Both the position numbers and the translations under genes were made by a program. The notes below the pieces were generated by a model. The model was not told the DNA's origin, ran no database searches, and saw only the letters and a list, made by a program, of their open reading frames with translations. From the NCBI GenBank assembly GCA_024169445.1, contig JALKFA010000001.1, positions 4,030,001 through 4,094,000 of the forward strand: 64,000 nt of DNA. Direction: 5' to 3'. The DNA comes from Buttiauxella agrestis ATCC 33320. Lineage in GTDB: Bacteria > Pseudomonadota > Gammaproteobacteria > Enterobacterales > Enterobacteriaceae. Shown one piece after another: positions 1 to 8,372 of the stretch (its first letter is position 1; each line of letters starts with the position of its first letter).

Positions 1-525
1 ATCAGTATTGTTCGGCATTCCACAACGATGGAAACCTACCTGCACCAGAATTGGGAAGAAATGCCAGTTGTTATCTGGAATATCCTGGTTTTCACTTTGC
101 CTGAGCCACTGCCAAAGATGCTGTTTTTCTTGTTCATTGAAATGCGCCAGCAGCGGTTTATGCGCTATCGCCAGCATTAACCCGTAGGCTGCCATTTCCA
201 CAATGCGCTGATCGAAAGGTGCCACCTCCCCCCAATAATCTGCGTGCTCCGGGTTAGTACCGTTTTTTATCGCCTGGATATAAAAAGAGAATTGCTCTGG
301 TTCACTTCCGCCCGCCAGCAATGGAGTCACACCCCACAGCAAACGCGAGAAAGTTTCCATATTGGCAATCTGCTGGCCGTAATGTGCAGTGAAATTAGCA
401 AGGTCGACCCGACTGGCATCTTTTTTAAAGAATGGCGAAACGGCATTCAATAATTCGTTAACCAGTTTTTGTAGATCGTCCCTGCTTTCAAGGCGGTTGT
501 TTATTGTAATGTTTTTAGGTTGCAA
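1..525 (-). CDS. DUF2264 domain protein, N-terminal part (runs off window)
   Basis: The reverse strand is open from a TTG at 525 to the window edge (175 codons). The TTG has a good ribosome site (GGGAGGA, 5 bases upstream), and no ATG lies near it, so a TTG start is likely. The residues (for example METFSRLLWGVTPLLAGG around 55-72, then YWGEVAPFDQRIVEMAAYG) are typical of the N-terminal half of DUF2264 proteins. These are alpha-helical-toroid proteins often found beside heparinase and other polysaccharide-lyase genes. No signal peptide is seen, so it is probably cytoplasmic. It is divergent from the AraC gene. Biochemical role is unknown; a part in uronide or glycan breakdown is inferred from its neighbours. 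Confidence 0.75.
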   Translation of the reverse strand, partial: MQPKNITINNRLESRDDLQKLVNELLNAVSPFFKKDASRVDLANFTAHYGQQIANMETFSRLLWGVTPLLAGGSEPEQFSFYIQAIKNGTNPEHADYWGEVAPFDQRIVEMAAYGLMLAIAHKPLLAHFNEQEKQHLWQWLRQSENQDIPDNNWHFFPILVQVGFHRCGMPNNTD

Positions 526-754
526 GATGTCCTCCCGTTAAACACGAGAATAGAGTAAGTTATTGTTATAGCTATTTTTCAGTGCGCTAATACTTCGCGT
601 TGATGAACAGATTAGTCGCTTTTATTCAAGGCTCAGAGTGAGCCGCATCACAAAAATAAACCGCCATTTCAATTTCGCTGGATTTTTCTATTCGCAAGGT
701 GAATAAATTACAAATGATGGCGTAAAAACTTAAATTTGTTGTCCTGGAGGGGAA
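526..754. promoter_or_regulatory. Divergent intergenic region between DUF2264 gene and araC-type regulator
   Basis: These 229 bases hold no ORF. They separate two genes that point away from each other and so must contain both promoters. AraC-family regulators commonly bind such regions. I see AT-rich stretches but no operator I can name. Confidence 0.4.
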
Positions 755-1621
755 ATGAGCGAAGCACAATTGATGGAGCGCATCACACTTGATAGCCAGG
801 TTATCTCATTTCACCGTTTACGCGCTTCAAGTGCTCAGTACTATCACTGGCATCAATGTGTTGAATTTCTCTATATTTCAAAAGGCTATGGCATTGTTGT
901 CGTGGATAATCAACATTACACCGCGCGGCCTGGCCGGTTATTTATTTTCCCACCGTTCCGTTTGCACAAAGTGCATGTCGAAGCCAGTGACAAAAACCAG
1001 TATCACCGCACCACTATGCACATTGAGCACTCTTCAGTGATCGGCTCTTTGCAGGCATTTGCGCGCCAACAGGCTCAATTTTCAGCCCTGGCCGCCAGCA
1101 ACGTGCCCGCGCAGGTGTACGATTTGAGTGAACAGGCAGAATTTATGGAAGTGATTCTTGGCGGGTTCGATAAGCTGGATCCGACAGCGCACTCAACGGC
1201 CAGTGATGTTGCGTTTATGGTGATGCAGATTATGGCGTTTCTCCCCGCGCAGCCGCAGGCATTTATCCCGCAACAGCCTACGGTTGCCTCGCGCATCATG
1301 CAGTGGGTCGAGAATAATTACAGCACCAAGTTTTCACTGGATGAACTTGCACAATCTATTGGATTATCGCGCAGCTACACTTCACGTATTTTTCGCCAGC
1401 AGACCGGCGGCAGTATTCATGAGTACTTACTGACGCGGCGCATCAAGAAAAGCTGCGACCTGTTGCGCACTTCGCCGTTAAGCATTGACGCCATCGCTCA
1501 GGAAGTGGGGTTTATCGAGGACACTTATTTCATTACTTGTTTTAAGAAGATGATGAATCAAACTCCGTTGCAGTACCGGAAACAGTCACGAGCGCAATTA
1601 TCCGATGGGCAGAAAATATGA
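755..1621 (+). CDS. AraC-family transcriptional regulator
   Basis: A 288-residue protein with an N-terminal cupin-like sensing domain (about residues 10-110; YYHWHQCVEFLYISKGYGIV is typical) and a C-terminal pair of helix-turn-helix motifs (about 185-280). The second HTH contains the AraC signature with IAQEVGFIEDTYFITCFKK, TP and QYR. The ATG at 755 follows a strong CTGGAGGGG ribosome site. It sits between the DUF2264 gene and the lyase/ABC cluster, so it is the likely local activator, with a sugar acid or unsaturated oligouronide as inducer. Family assignment is firm; the target genes are inferred from position. Confidence 0.9.
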   Translation: MSEAQLMERITLDSQVISFHRLRASSAQYYHWHQCVEFLYISKGYGIVVVDNQHYTARPGRLFIFPPFRLHKVHVEASDKNQYHRTTMHIEHSSVIGSLQAFARQQAQFSALAASNVPAQVYDLSEQAEFMEVILGGFDKLDPTAHSTASDVAFMVMQIMAFLPAQPQAFIPQQPTVASRIMQWVENNYSTKFSLDELAQSIGLSRSYTSRIFRQQTGGSIHEYLLTRRIKKSCDLLRTSPLSIDAIAQEVGFIEDTYFITCFKKMMNQTPLQYRKQSRAQLSDGQKI

Positions 1622-1900
1622 TCTAACACAATAAACAAGCACTAGCCTATTCCAGTACTCAGCTGTGAATCACAATTTAGCTCATTATATTTATAAAATA
1701 TAAAAACAAAGTCGCGCATTAATAATCATTTCATTTTTAGCCTTTGCTATTTATTAGTACTCCAGGCTGAAAATAGTGATAAAACGACATAATTAATAGT
1801 TCTCCGAATACCCCTAAAGAGGTATGGTTTAAACATCCCCCATGAATTTTTATTGTTTACCCCATCTTCACCGATGCTCCGATTCAATAAAGGAATGATT
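1622..1900. other. Intergenic region upstream of ftnB, no gene seen
   Basis: About 280 AT-rich bases between the AraC gene and ftnB. The ribosome site AAAGGA lies just before the ftnB start. I see no small gene or clear terminator. Confidence 0.4.
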
Positions 1901-2404
1901 ATGGCAACTTTCGGCATGGTTCAAAGACTTAACTTACAGATAAACCGCGACTTCTACTCCTCCAACCTTTATTTGCGCTTAAGTCACTGGTGCTCCGAAA
2001 AGAGTTTAACGGGCACAGCGATCTTTTTAAGAAATCAGGCACAATGCAGCGTCACGCAAATGATGCGTATTTTTACTTTTATGAAGCAAGCCGGTGGTAA
2101 TCCTATTGTGGCGACGATTGAAGAACCGCCACGCGAATGCGATTCATTAGAAACGTTGTTCGAGCAAACGGTGGCCGATTATGACCAACGTTGCGCGACA
2201 TTAACCACACTGACCGCAGAAGCTACCGCATTAAATGATTTCTCGACGCTCACTTTCCTGAAAACCATGGATCGGGAGCAGCAAGACGAAGGTGTGTTGC
2301 TCAATACCATTCTTGATGAAGTCCGTAATGCACATAAAGCCGGAATGTGCATGAGCCAGACCGATGAGCATTTGACGAATTTGGTGAATCATCAGCAGCA
2401 TTGA
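1901..2404 (+). CDS. ftnB: Ferritin-like protein FtnB
   Basis: A 167-residue ferritin-fold protein. It closely resembles enterobacterial FtnB (YecI): [20 protein letters not shown] near residue 15, [19 protein letters not shown] near 55, and [19 protein letters not shown] in the fourth helix. FtnB lacks part of the normal ferroxidase ligand set. In Salmonella it is linked to repair of oxidised iron-sulfur clusters and to virulence rather than bulk iron storage. An upstream in-frame ATG at 1853 would add 16 residues; the start at 1901 matches the family and has AAAGGA upstream. In relatives ftnB is next to yecJ/azuC; here an 11-kb cluster separates them. Confidence 0.93.
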   Translation: MATFGMVQRLNLQINRDFYSSNLYLRLSHWCSEKSLTGTAIFLRNQAQCSVTQMMRIFTFMKQAGGNPIVATIEEPPRECDSLETLFEQTVADYDQRCATLTTLTAEATALNDFSTLTFLKTMDREQQDEGVLLNTILDEVRNAHKAGMCMSQTDEHLTNLVNHQQH

Positions 2405-2408
2405 GGCC

Positions 2409-2441
2409 TTTTGGTCGGGTCAATGACTAAGGCCCGGCCAG
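2409..2441. terminator. Possible terminator between convergent ftnB and lyase genes
   Basis: A hairpin can form between TGGTCGGGT and GCCCGGCCA (with G-U pairs) in the 50-base gap between two converging genes. There is no clear T run, so this is tentative. Confidence 0.3.
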
Positions 2442-2454
2442 GTCACACCCTTGC

Positions 2455-3591
2455 CTAAGCGCACCACATCAGTTGTTCATGCAGACCCAGGGTATCTTCA
2501 GGGAAGCTGCCCAACACGGTTTTATAACGCGCAGCCTCTTTGGGATACCCGCGCATCGATTGCAATATGATGCGCAAGGCGCTATCCCAGACAATGCCTT
2601 GTAAATCACTGTACGGCCATAAATCCGGGTCGGCGATAAACGGCATCAAATAATCGATACCGAGCTTCACACTTCGGCCATCCTGCACGGCATTCCAGCG
2701 GTCAAACTCGACATGCTCAGCGTAACGGTTCAACAACAAATGCGCTTCAAGGTTAAACAAGGAATAGTGGAACGGCACCGGACGCTCCAGTTCCATTGTC
2801 TGTTTACCTTCCTGGTCGATTTGCGCCGCCATGCGTTGGGTTATCCCCTGCTGAATGATGCGAGCCACTAGCCCTTTATCACCATAGAACAGTGCATTAG
2901 CCGCACGCTGTGCGTCATACCAGGTGCCGTGGTTGTTATGCCAGACATATTCAGAGTGACCCACATCGCTGTAAAACATCCAGTGATTAAAGTCCCTGAA
3001 CCATTGGTGCAAACCGATAATGTCGTCGGTATCCAACACTCCCGCTGGGCTAATCAGGCCAATGGCATCAATCACCATCCATAACAAGCGCGTATCGATA
3101 AGCCCGGTACCACGGCCAGAAACAATCCCTGGGATCGCCTGACCGTAGTTCAAATGCGGATTCATCCGCGTTTGTTCGTCAAGGAACCAGCATTTTATTT
3201 GTTCCGCCGCCGCCTGCGCGTACTTGCGCTGTCCAGTGAAGTACCACGCCAGCCCAAGCGTCAGGCTGCGTTCACACATACGGATTATACGCGTGGTATC
3301 CGTGTCGTTATTCTGACATTGCGGGTTGGTGTGCCCATCGCGACGAATATACGGCAGGCCGTTAGGCCTGCGCGGATTGGGCCACCAGTATGTCCCCAGG
3401 CTGTAGTAATCATGTGGATCGCCACTCACCGGACGCAATTTTTTATGCACCACGCTTTCCAGCGGTTGACCACGGAGTTTATCCGCCTCTCTGACCAGCT
3501 GACCCAGTGCCAGCTGTAACGGAGAAAAAGGCTGCTGTAAGCCACGGCGAGCATTCTCAAGACACGTCACATCCAGGGTATACAACTTCAT
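2455..3591 (-). CDS. Alginate-lyase-family protein, cytoplasmic
   Basis: A 378-residue protein of the alginate lyase superfamily (PF05426, alpha/alpha toroid). Motifs seen are HDYYSLGTYWWPNP near residue 60, RMNPHLNYGQAIPGI near 140 and the active-site-like WHNNHGTWYD near 215, whose Asn and His would neutralise and abstract at the uronate. There is no signal peptide, so it should act on imported oligomers. It is the last gene of an operon with an ABC importer (10-base gap to the ATPase gene). It is a clear paralogue of the exported protein at 8373-9611. The family includes PL5 alginate lyases and PL38 glucuronan lyases; the true substrate is unknown. Confidence 0.85.
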   Translation of the reverse strand: MKLYTLDVTCLENARRGLQQPFSPLQLALGQLVREADKLRGQPLESVVHKKLRPVSGDPHDYYSLGTYWWPNPRRPNGLPYIRRDGHTNPQCQNNDTDTTRIIRMCERSLTLGLAWYFTGQRKYAQAAAEQIKCWFLDEQTRMNPHLNYGQAIPGIVSGRGTGLIDTRLLWMVIDAIGLISPAGVLDTDDIIGLHQWFRDFNHWMFYSDVGHSEYVWHNNHGTWYDAQRAANALFYGDKGLVARIIQQGITQRMAAQIDQEGKQTMELERPVPFHYSLFNLEAHLLLNRYAEHVEFDRWNAVQDGRSVKLGIDYLMPFIADPDLWPYSDLQGIVWDSALRIILQSMRGYPKEAARYKTVLGSFPEDTLGLHEQLMWCA

Positions 3592-3601
3592 TTACTGCTC
3601 C

Positions 3602-4690
3602 TTAATGACAGGCTATTCGCTGCCCACTTTCGGCATCAAAAATGTGGATACCGGTCAGTCGAGGCTGCAACCATACCGTTTCCCCCTCCCGAACATTTAA
3701 GCGTTGCTTAAACACCGAAGTAAATGCACCGCCTCCTGTGTTACAGAATAACTGCATATCAGAACCGGTATTTTCGATGGCTGTGATGGTCGCTTTCAGC
3801 GCCCCGCTCTGTTCTGCTTCGCTCACTACATTGACCTGTTCCGGGCGAATCGCATACACCACTTTTTGCTGCGGCTTGACTTGTACGCCCGGCGGCAAGC
3901 TTAACAAAGAGCCATCATTGAGGCGTAACATCATCTCGCCGTTTTGTAGTGTCACTTCACCTTTTAACTGATTGATTTCAGGCGAACCGATAAATCCGGC
4001 AACGAACAAATTAGCCGGACGATCGTATAACTCCAGCGGGCTACCCACCTGCTCAATACGCCCTTCCCGCAGTACCACGATCATCTGCCCCATGGTCATG
4101 GCTTCAATTTGGTCATGCGTCACGTACACCGAGGTGGTTTTCAGGCGGCGATGCAGTTCGCGGATTTCACCACGTACCTGAGTACGCAATTTTGCATCAA
4201 GGTTAGAGAGCGGTTCATCGAACAAAAACACCTGAGGATTACGTACAATGGCGCGCCCCATCGCTACGCGCTGACGCTGGCCGCCGGAAAGATCTTTTGG
4301 CAAACGATCCAGCAGGACGCCTAGTCCGAGCAGATCAGCGGCCGCTTCCACTTTTTGGCTGATTTCCGCTTTAGGCAGTTTTGCCATTTTGAGCGCAAAA
4401 CCCATGTTTTCGCGCACTGTCATTTGCGGATACAGTGCGTAACTCTGGAACACCATCGCGATATCACGCAGCTTTGGCTCAACGTCAGTGACATCCTTCT
4501 CATTGATCGCAACCTGACCGCCAGTTATCTCCTCTAGCCCGGCGATCATGCGCAACAGCGTTGATTTCCCACAGCCACTTGGGCCAACCAACACACAGAA
4601 CTCTCCATCTGGAATAGTCAAAGAGACATCTTTGATGACATGCACATCACCATATGATTTACAGACATTTTTCAGTACCACGGAACCCAT
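3602..4690 (-). CDS. Sugar ABC transporter ATP-binding protein (UgpC/MsmX type)
   Basis: A 362-residue carbohydrate-type ABC ATPase. Walker A GPSGCGKST is near residue 38, the Q-loop follows in VFQSYALYP, the signature is LSGGQRQRVAMGRA, and Walker B is VFLFDEP. A C-terminal TOBE-type regulatory region covers about residues 235-360. I place the start at 4690 (MGSVVLKNV), with AAGGAGCG upstream, rather than at the longer in-frame ORF, which would run through the preceding permease gene. It energises the importer formed with the two permeases upstream. MsmX/UgpC-type ATPases can serve several sugar importers. Confidence 0.92.
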   Translation of the reverse strand: MGSVVLKNVCKSYGDVHVIKDVSLTIPDGEFCVLVGPSGCGKSTLLRMIAGLEEITGGQVAINEKDVTDVEPKLRDIAMVFQSYALYPQMTVRENMGFALKMAKLPKAEISQKVEAAADLLGLGVLLDRLPKDLSGGQRQRVAMGRAIVRNPQVFLFDEPLSNLDAKLRTQVRGEIRELHRRLKTTSVYVTHDQIEAMTMGQMIVVLREGRIEQVGSPLELYDRPANLFVAGFIGSPEINQLKGEVTLQNGEMMLRLNDGSLLSLPPGVQVKPQQKVVYAIRPEQVNVVSEAEQSGALKATITAIENTGSDMQLFCNTGGGAFTSVFKQRLNVREGETVWLQPRLTGIHIFDAESGQRIACH

Positions 4691-4700
4691 GTGTCGCTCC

Positions 4701-5540
4701 TTATCCTTTGACCGCGCCGGACATAATCCCGCGATTGAAATGTTTTTGCAGACCGAGATAAACAATGATGCTTGGCAACATCGCCAGTAAGGTGATGGCA
4801 ATGAAAATGTTTGGTGTAATACTTTCGTCCGTACGCAGACGGCCAAGAATAACCGGGATGGTATTCAGGCTGTCATGGTTCACCACAATCAGCGGCAGCA
4901 GGTACTGGTCCCAAATCATGATGAAGCCAAACGTCACAACGGTGCCGAGTGCCGGTTTCACCAGCGGTAAAATGACGTGGAAGAATATTTGCCACTCATT
5001 TGCCCCATCGATACGCGCCGCCTCTTCCAGCTCTTTAGGGATCGCCGCCATAAATTCGCTTAAGACGAAGATCGAAAACGCCCAACCCACAACCGGCATA
5101 ATCATGCCCAGATAGGTGTTGTAGAGTGACGAATCAATCAGCGGCAGTTGCCAGTTGATAATCATGTACAGCGGAATGGCGATCACTTCCTCCGGCAGCA
5201 TCATGGTGGAAAGAATGACCAGACTAACCAATGAAACGCCGATGAACTTCTTGCGTGCCAACGCATAGGCGGCAAGCGCACTAACGGCAACCTGCAAAAT
5301 GGTGCCAAAGAACACCACCACCATTGAGTTCAGCAAATATTGCCAGACGCCAATGTCTTGCCAGGCAAAGATAAAGTTCTCCATGGAAAACTCATTTGGC
5401 CATGCCAGCAGTTCGCCCGGTTTAACCGGTGCTCCGCTAAAGGCCGTGGCGACAATGCCCCAGAATGGCCCGACAAATACAATTAACAGCAAGCCATAAA
5501 TCATCCAGCGGCCTACGGTATCCCAACGTTTACCTAACAT
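4701..5540 (-). CDS. Sugar ABC transporter permease (UgpE/MalG type)
   Basis: A 279-residue inner-membrane protein with about six membrane spans. The EAA loop that docks the ATPase is visible as LEEAARIDGANEWQIFFHVILPL around residues 185-207. It is the second permease of the importer; the gene starts 10 bases after the first permease and ends 10 bases before the ATPase gene, so all are translated from one message. Family CUT1 transports di- and oligosaccharides. Confidence 0.92.
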   Translation of the reverse strand: MLGKRWDTVGRWMIYGLLLIVFVGPFWGIVATAFSGAPVKPGELLAWPNEFSMENFIFAWQDIGVWQYLLNSMVVVFFGTILQVAVSALAAYALARKKFIGVSLVSLVILSTMMLPEEVIAIPLYMIINWQLPLIDSSLYNTYLGMIMPVVGWAFSIFVLSEFMAAIPKELEEAARIDGANEWQIFFHVILPLVKPALGTVVTFGFIMIWDQYLLPLIVVNHDSLNTIPVILGRLRTDESITPNIFIAITLLAMLPSIIVYLGLQKHFNRGIMSGAVKG

Positions 5541-5550
5541 GGGCGGCTCC

Positions 5551-6441
5551 TTAATAGCGGGCGATGCGCTTTTTCAAAGTGAGATGACAAATCGTCAACA
5601 CGACGGTGAAAGCGAATAACAGGAACGACACCGCCGAAGCATAGCCGTAGTCAAATTGCTCAAAACCGAGTTTGTAGATATGAGTCATGATCATTTCAGT
5701 GGCGCCGGATGGCCCACCCCCCGTAGTGGCATACACTTCTGCAAACACACGGAAGCCACGAATAAATGACAACATCAGCACCACAGAAATCGCCGGGATC
5801 ATGCCAGGCAACGTGACGTAACGCAGTCGGTTCCACCAGTTCGCACCATCCACGTTTGAAGCGTCGTACAAGTCACGGCTAATTCCCGCCAACCCAGCAA
5901 TAAAGATCACCATGTTGTACGGTACTGCTTTCCAGATATGCAGCAGCATGATCACCCAAAGCGACTGATCGGCACTGGCCAGGAACCCCTGGTCGGCAAT
6001 ACCGAACCAGCTCAAGATGTGGTTCACAACACCATTAGGCGTTGGGTTGAACAAGATACGCCACATTTCGGCGACGATTGCTGCACTGGTGACCGCGGGT
6101 AAGAAAATCGCCGTACGGATGAAACGCAAATGGCGAGCAGGCCCTTCAAGCAACATGGCAAGGAAGAATGCCAAAACCGCCCCGACCACCATTGTCACCA
6201 CCACATACAGGAAGGTGTTAAAAACTGCCGAATGCAGTTCTATGTCGGCGAACGCGCGTGCAAAGTTGGCAAATCCAACCCATTCATCTGGTTGATTGAA
6301 GTTCACTTTGTAAAAACTCATCACCAGGCCTTGCAGCATCGGGATGAATTTAAACCAGGTGAAAATGACCAGTGCCGGAGCGAGGAAAAGCCATGGCACC
6401 AGATTTCGTTTCTGGCGAGGAGTCAACATCGTTATTTTCAC
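5551..6441 (-). CDS. Sugar ABC transporter permease (UgpA/MalF type)
   Basis: A 296-residue membrane protein with six predicted spans. Its EAA loop reads YDASNVDGANWWNRLRYVTLP around residues 185-205. It pairs with the MalG-type permease downstream. A palindromic element separates it from the binding-protein gene upstream. Substrate is inferred to be oligosaccharides released by the lyases encoded on both sides. Confidence 0.92.
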   Translation of the reverse strand: MKITMLTPRQKRNLVPWLFLAPALVIFTWFKFIPMLQGLVMSFYKVNFNQPDEWVGFANFARAFADIELHSAVFNTFLYVVVTMVVGAVLAFFLAMLLEGPARHLRFIRTAIFLPAVTSAAIVAEMWRILFNPTPNGVVNHILSWFGIADQGFLASADQSLWVIMLLHIWKAVPYNMVIFIAGLAGISRDLYDASNVDGANWWNRLRYVTLPGMIPAISVVLMLSFIRGFRVFAEVYATTGGGPSGATEMIMTHIYKLGFEQFDYGYASAVSFLLFAFTVVLTICHLTLKKRIARY

Positions 6442-6467
6442 TCATTTTTTACGGTTTTCGTTATTAC

Positions 6468-6552
6468 CCCTCACTCTTGCCATCTCCCCTAAGGAGAGCG
6501 AAAGTTCTTTCCCCCTCTCCCGATGGAAGAGGGATGGGGTGAGGGTTACGTT
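6468..6552. repeat. Imperfect palindromic element between binding-protein and permease genes
   Basis: The arms ACCCCTCACTCTTGCCATCTCCC and its near complement, ending GGGATGGGGTGAGGGTTACG, flank an inner stem AAGGAGAGCG/CCCTCTCC. The element lies in the 120-base gap after the binding-protein gene. Such hairpins, like the REP between malE and malF, stabilise the upstream message or reduce expression of the downstream permeases. CCCTCA...TGAGGG elements recur in many enteric genomes. Confidence 0.5.
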
Positions 6553-6562
6553 ATAACTACCC

Positions 6563-7855
6563 TTACTTCGCCAGTACCTGCTGTTTGGCAAGTTCAGCGT
6601 TGACCTTCTCGTTGGTGGTTTTGAGTTCAGCGGCAATATCGCTATTGCAGTCCGCCAGAATGCGGTTAAAGCCATCGGCGGTTATTTGGCGAATTGGCGT
6701 CCAGTTTGGAACTTGCGGCACGTAACGGCCTTGCTCAGCGTAAAGTTTGGCGAAAGTTGCCCAGCGTTCATCGTTGTAAACCGCCTGGGTATCGACCAAT
6801 TTATTGACAGGCAAACGGACCACAGGCATGTGTTTACTGCCTTTACCCATGCCAATTTCTTGCCCCTCCTGGGAAATCATAAATTCAATAAATTTGCGCG
6901 CCGCCTCTTTGTTTTTACTGCTTTTCATCATGAAGACCGTGGTGCCTTCCGCAAGCGTCGCACTCCCTTTTGGTCCAGTTAGGGTCACCACTTCGAAGTT
7001 GTCCTTACCCGGGTCTTTATCAAATAAAGCGATGTGATAAGGGCCGGTGAAGAACATCCCGGTTTGGCCGGATCGGAAGGACGGAATGATGTCGGCGGTC
7101 GTGGCGTTAATAGCTCCAGGTTGCACGACTTTTTCGCACAACATGCCGCGCATAAATTGCAACGTTTCGCGGGCCTCAGGTTCGTCTAGCGAAGCTTTAA
7201 ACTCCCCCTTCGCACCTTCACGAATAAAATCGCCACCGGCTTGCCACAAGAAGGCACTCATAAACCAGCTAGCGTAGCCGCGTGTGGTTGAGCCCGGGAG
7301 CAAAAAGCCGTAGGTGTCGTTTTTGCCGTTGCCGTCAGGGTCCTGGGTGGTAAAGGCCTTGGCTAATTTTTCGACGTCACTCCATGTTTTTGGCGCAGGC
7401 ATCCCTAATTTTTCACGCCAGTCTTTACGCACGAAGAGCGCGAAGGTTTGGGCCGAAGTGGGGACGCCGTAGAATTTACCGTCGGTATAGCGGGTACTTT
7501 CCCAGGCGGTCGGGTAAAGGTTTTCACCACCGGCAATAGTTTTCGGGTCAATTTCTTCCGCGATACCGAGCTGGATGAATTGTCCGATGGCGACCGCATC
7601 GTTAAAAATCAGGTCAGGTAGTGCATTACCGGCTGCCGCGCGCGCCAGTCGCTGTTCGAAGTCGGTGGTAGCATTAAAGTACTCGATTTTAATGCCGGTC
7701 TTTTGCTCAAAGGTTTCGGCCTCTTGTTTGTAAATATTTTTGGAGTCGTTACTGGCACGAATCCAGACGTTCAAAGTTTCTGCTGCAAAGGTTTGCGATG
7801 CACTTAAACCAAGAGCAGAGATCAGTAATGCGGATTTTAATTTTGTAGGGAACAT
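6563..7855 (-). CDS. Sugar ABC transporter substrate-binding protein
   Basis: A 430-residue periplasmic binding protein of the SBP_bac_1 family. The signal peptide is about 24 residues (KSALLISALGLSASQTFAAE, cleaved after FA-A). The mature part starts ETLNVWIRASND. No lipobox cysteine is present, so it is free in the periplasm. It is the first gene of the operon binding protein, permease, permease, ATPase, lyase. It should bind oligouronides or a related glycan released in the periplasm. Substrate is inferred only from the neighbours. Confidence 0.92.
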   Translation of the reverse strand: MFPTKLKSALLISALGLSASQTFAAETLNVWIRASNDSKNIYKQEAETFEQKTGIKIEYFNATTDFEQRLARAAAGNALPDLIFNDAVAIGQFIQLGIAEEIDPKTIAGGENLYPTAWESTRYTDGKFYGVPTSAQTFALFVRKDWREKLGMPAPKTWSDVEKLAKAFTTQDPDGNGKNDTYGFLLPGSTTRGYASWFMSAFLWQAGGDFIREGAKGEFKASLDEPEARETLQFMRGMLCEKVVQPGAINATTADIIPSFRSGQTGMFFTGPYHIALFDKDPGKDNFEVVTLTGPKGSATLAEGTTVFMMKSSKNKEAARKFIEFMISQEGQEIGMGKGSKHMPVVRLPVNKLVDTQAVYNDERWATFAKLYAEQGRYVPQVPNWTPIRQITADGFNRILADCNSDIAAELKTTNEKVNAELAKQQVLAK

Positions 7856-8372
7856 TTATATTCACATCCTTATTTTAAGAGATTTAATTGTTGAAACAAA
7901 AATGGAGTGAAGCAGGTTATTTCGCTAATGAAAAGGCTGCCCAGCAATTAAATAGAATGCCCTTATTAAACACAACGCCATAAAACAGAAATACTGTTTC
8001 ACAATGCAAAAACGTGTTTGAAGTCACACTAAAAAACATAGCAAAAATCACATAAACATTTTTAACCTTTAAAATCATAAAGATAAAAAATTAAACAAAA
8101 CCTGCACAATATAAACAAGTATTTAAAAGCACTCATTTCCGTGATGCAAATCTCATTACAAGGCGTTATTTTACATCTCTGATATTAATTTGAAGTTAAT
8201 CACACAAATAATTATTCCGCCTCTTACACTGCGCACTCAATCCAAAAAAATTTATTTCTAGCCTCATATTTAACGAAAATTAATAACACCATTAACGGTA
8301 TCAACACATTGATACTAATAAGGCGAACATTCTTAGCACCCTGAATTCATTCCATCGATGGACGGAGAAAAT
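7856..8372. promoter_or_regulatory. Divergent promoter region of the lyase and ABC operons
   Basis: About 515 very AT-rich bases between the outward-reading binding-protein and lyase genes, so both operon promoters lie here. A CRP-like site, CGTGA-TGCAAA-TCTCA, is at 8140-8155. Other TCACA half sites are scattered (for example near 8050 and 8200). The length suggests several regulator sites, presumably for the AraC protein. No ORF is seen. Confidence 0.45.

Noticed and set aside
3154-3519. 121-codon plus-strand ORF opposite the cytoplasmic lyase gene
   Set aside because: It is the shadow of a clear lyase gene and encodes an Arg-rich product with no family features.
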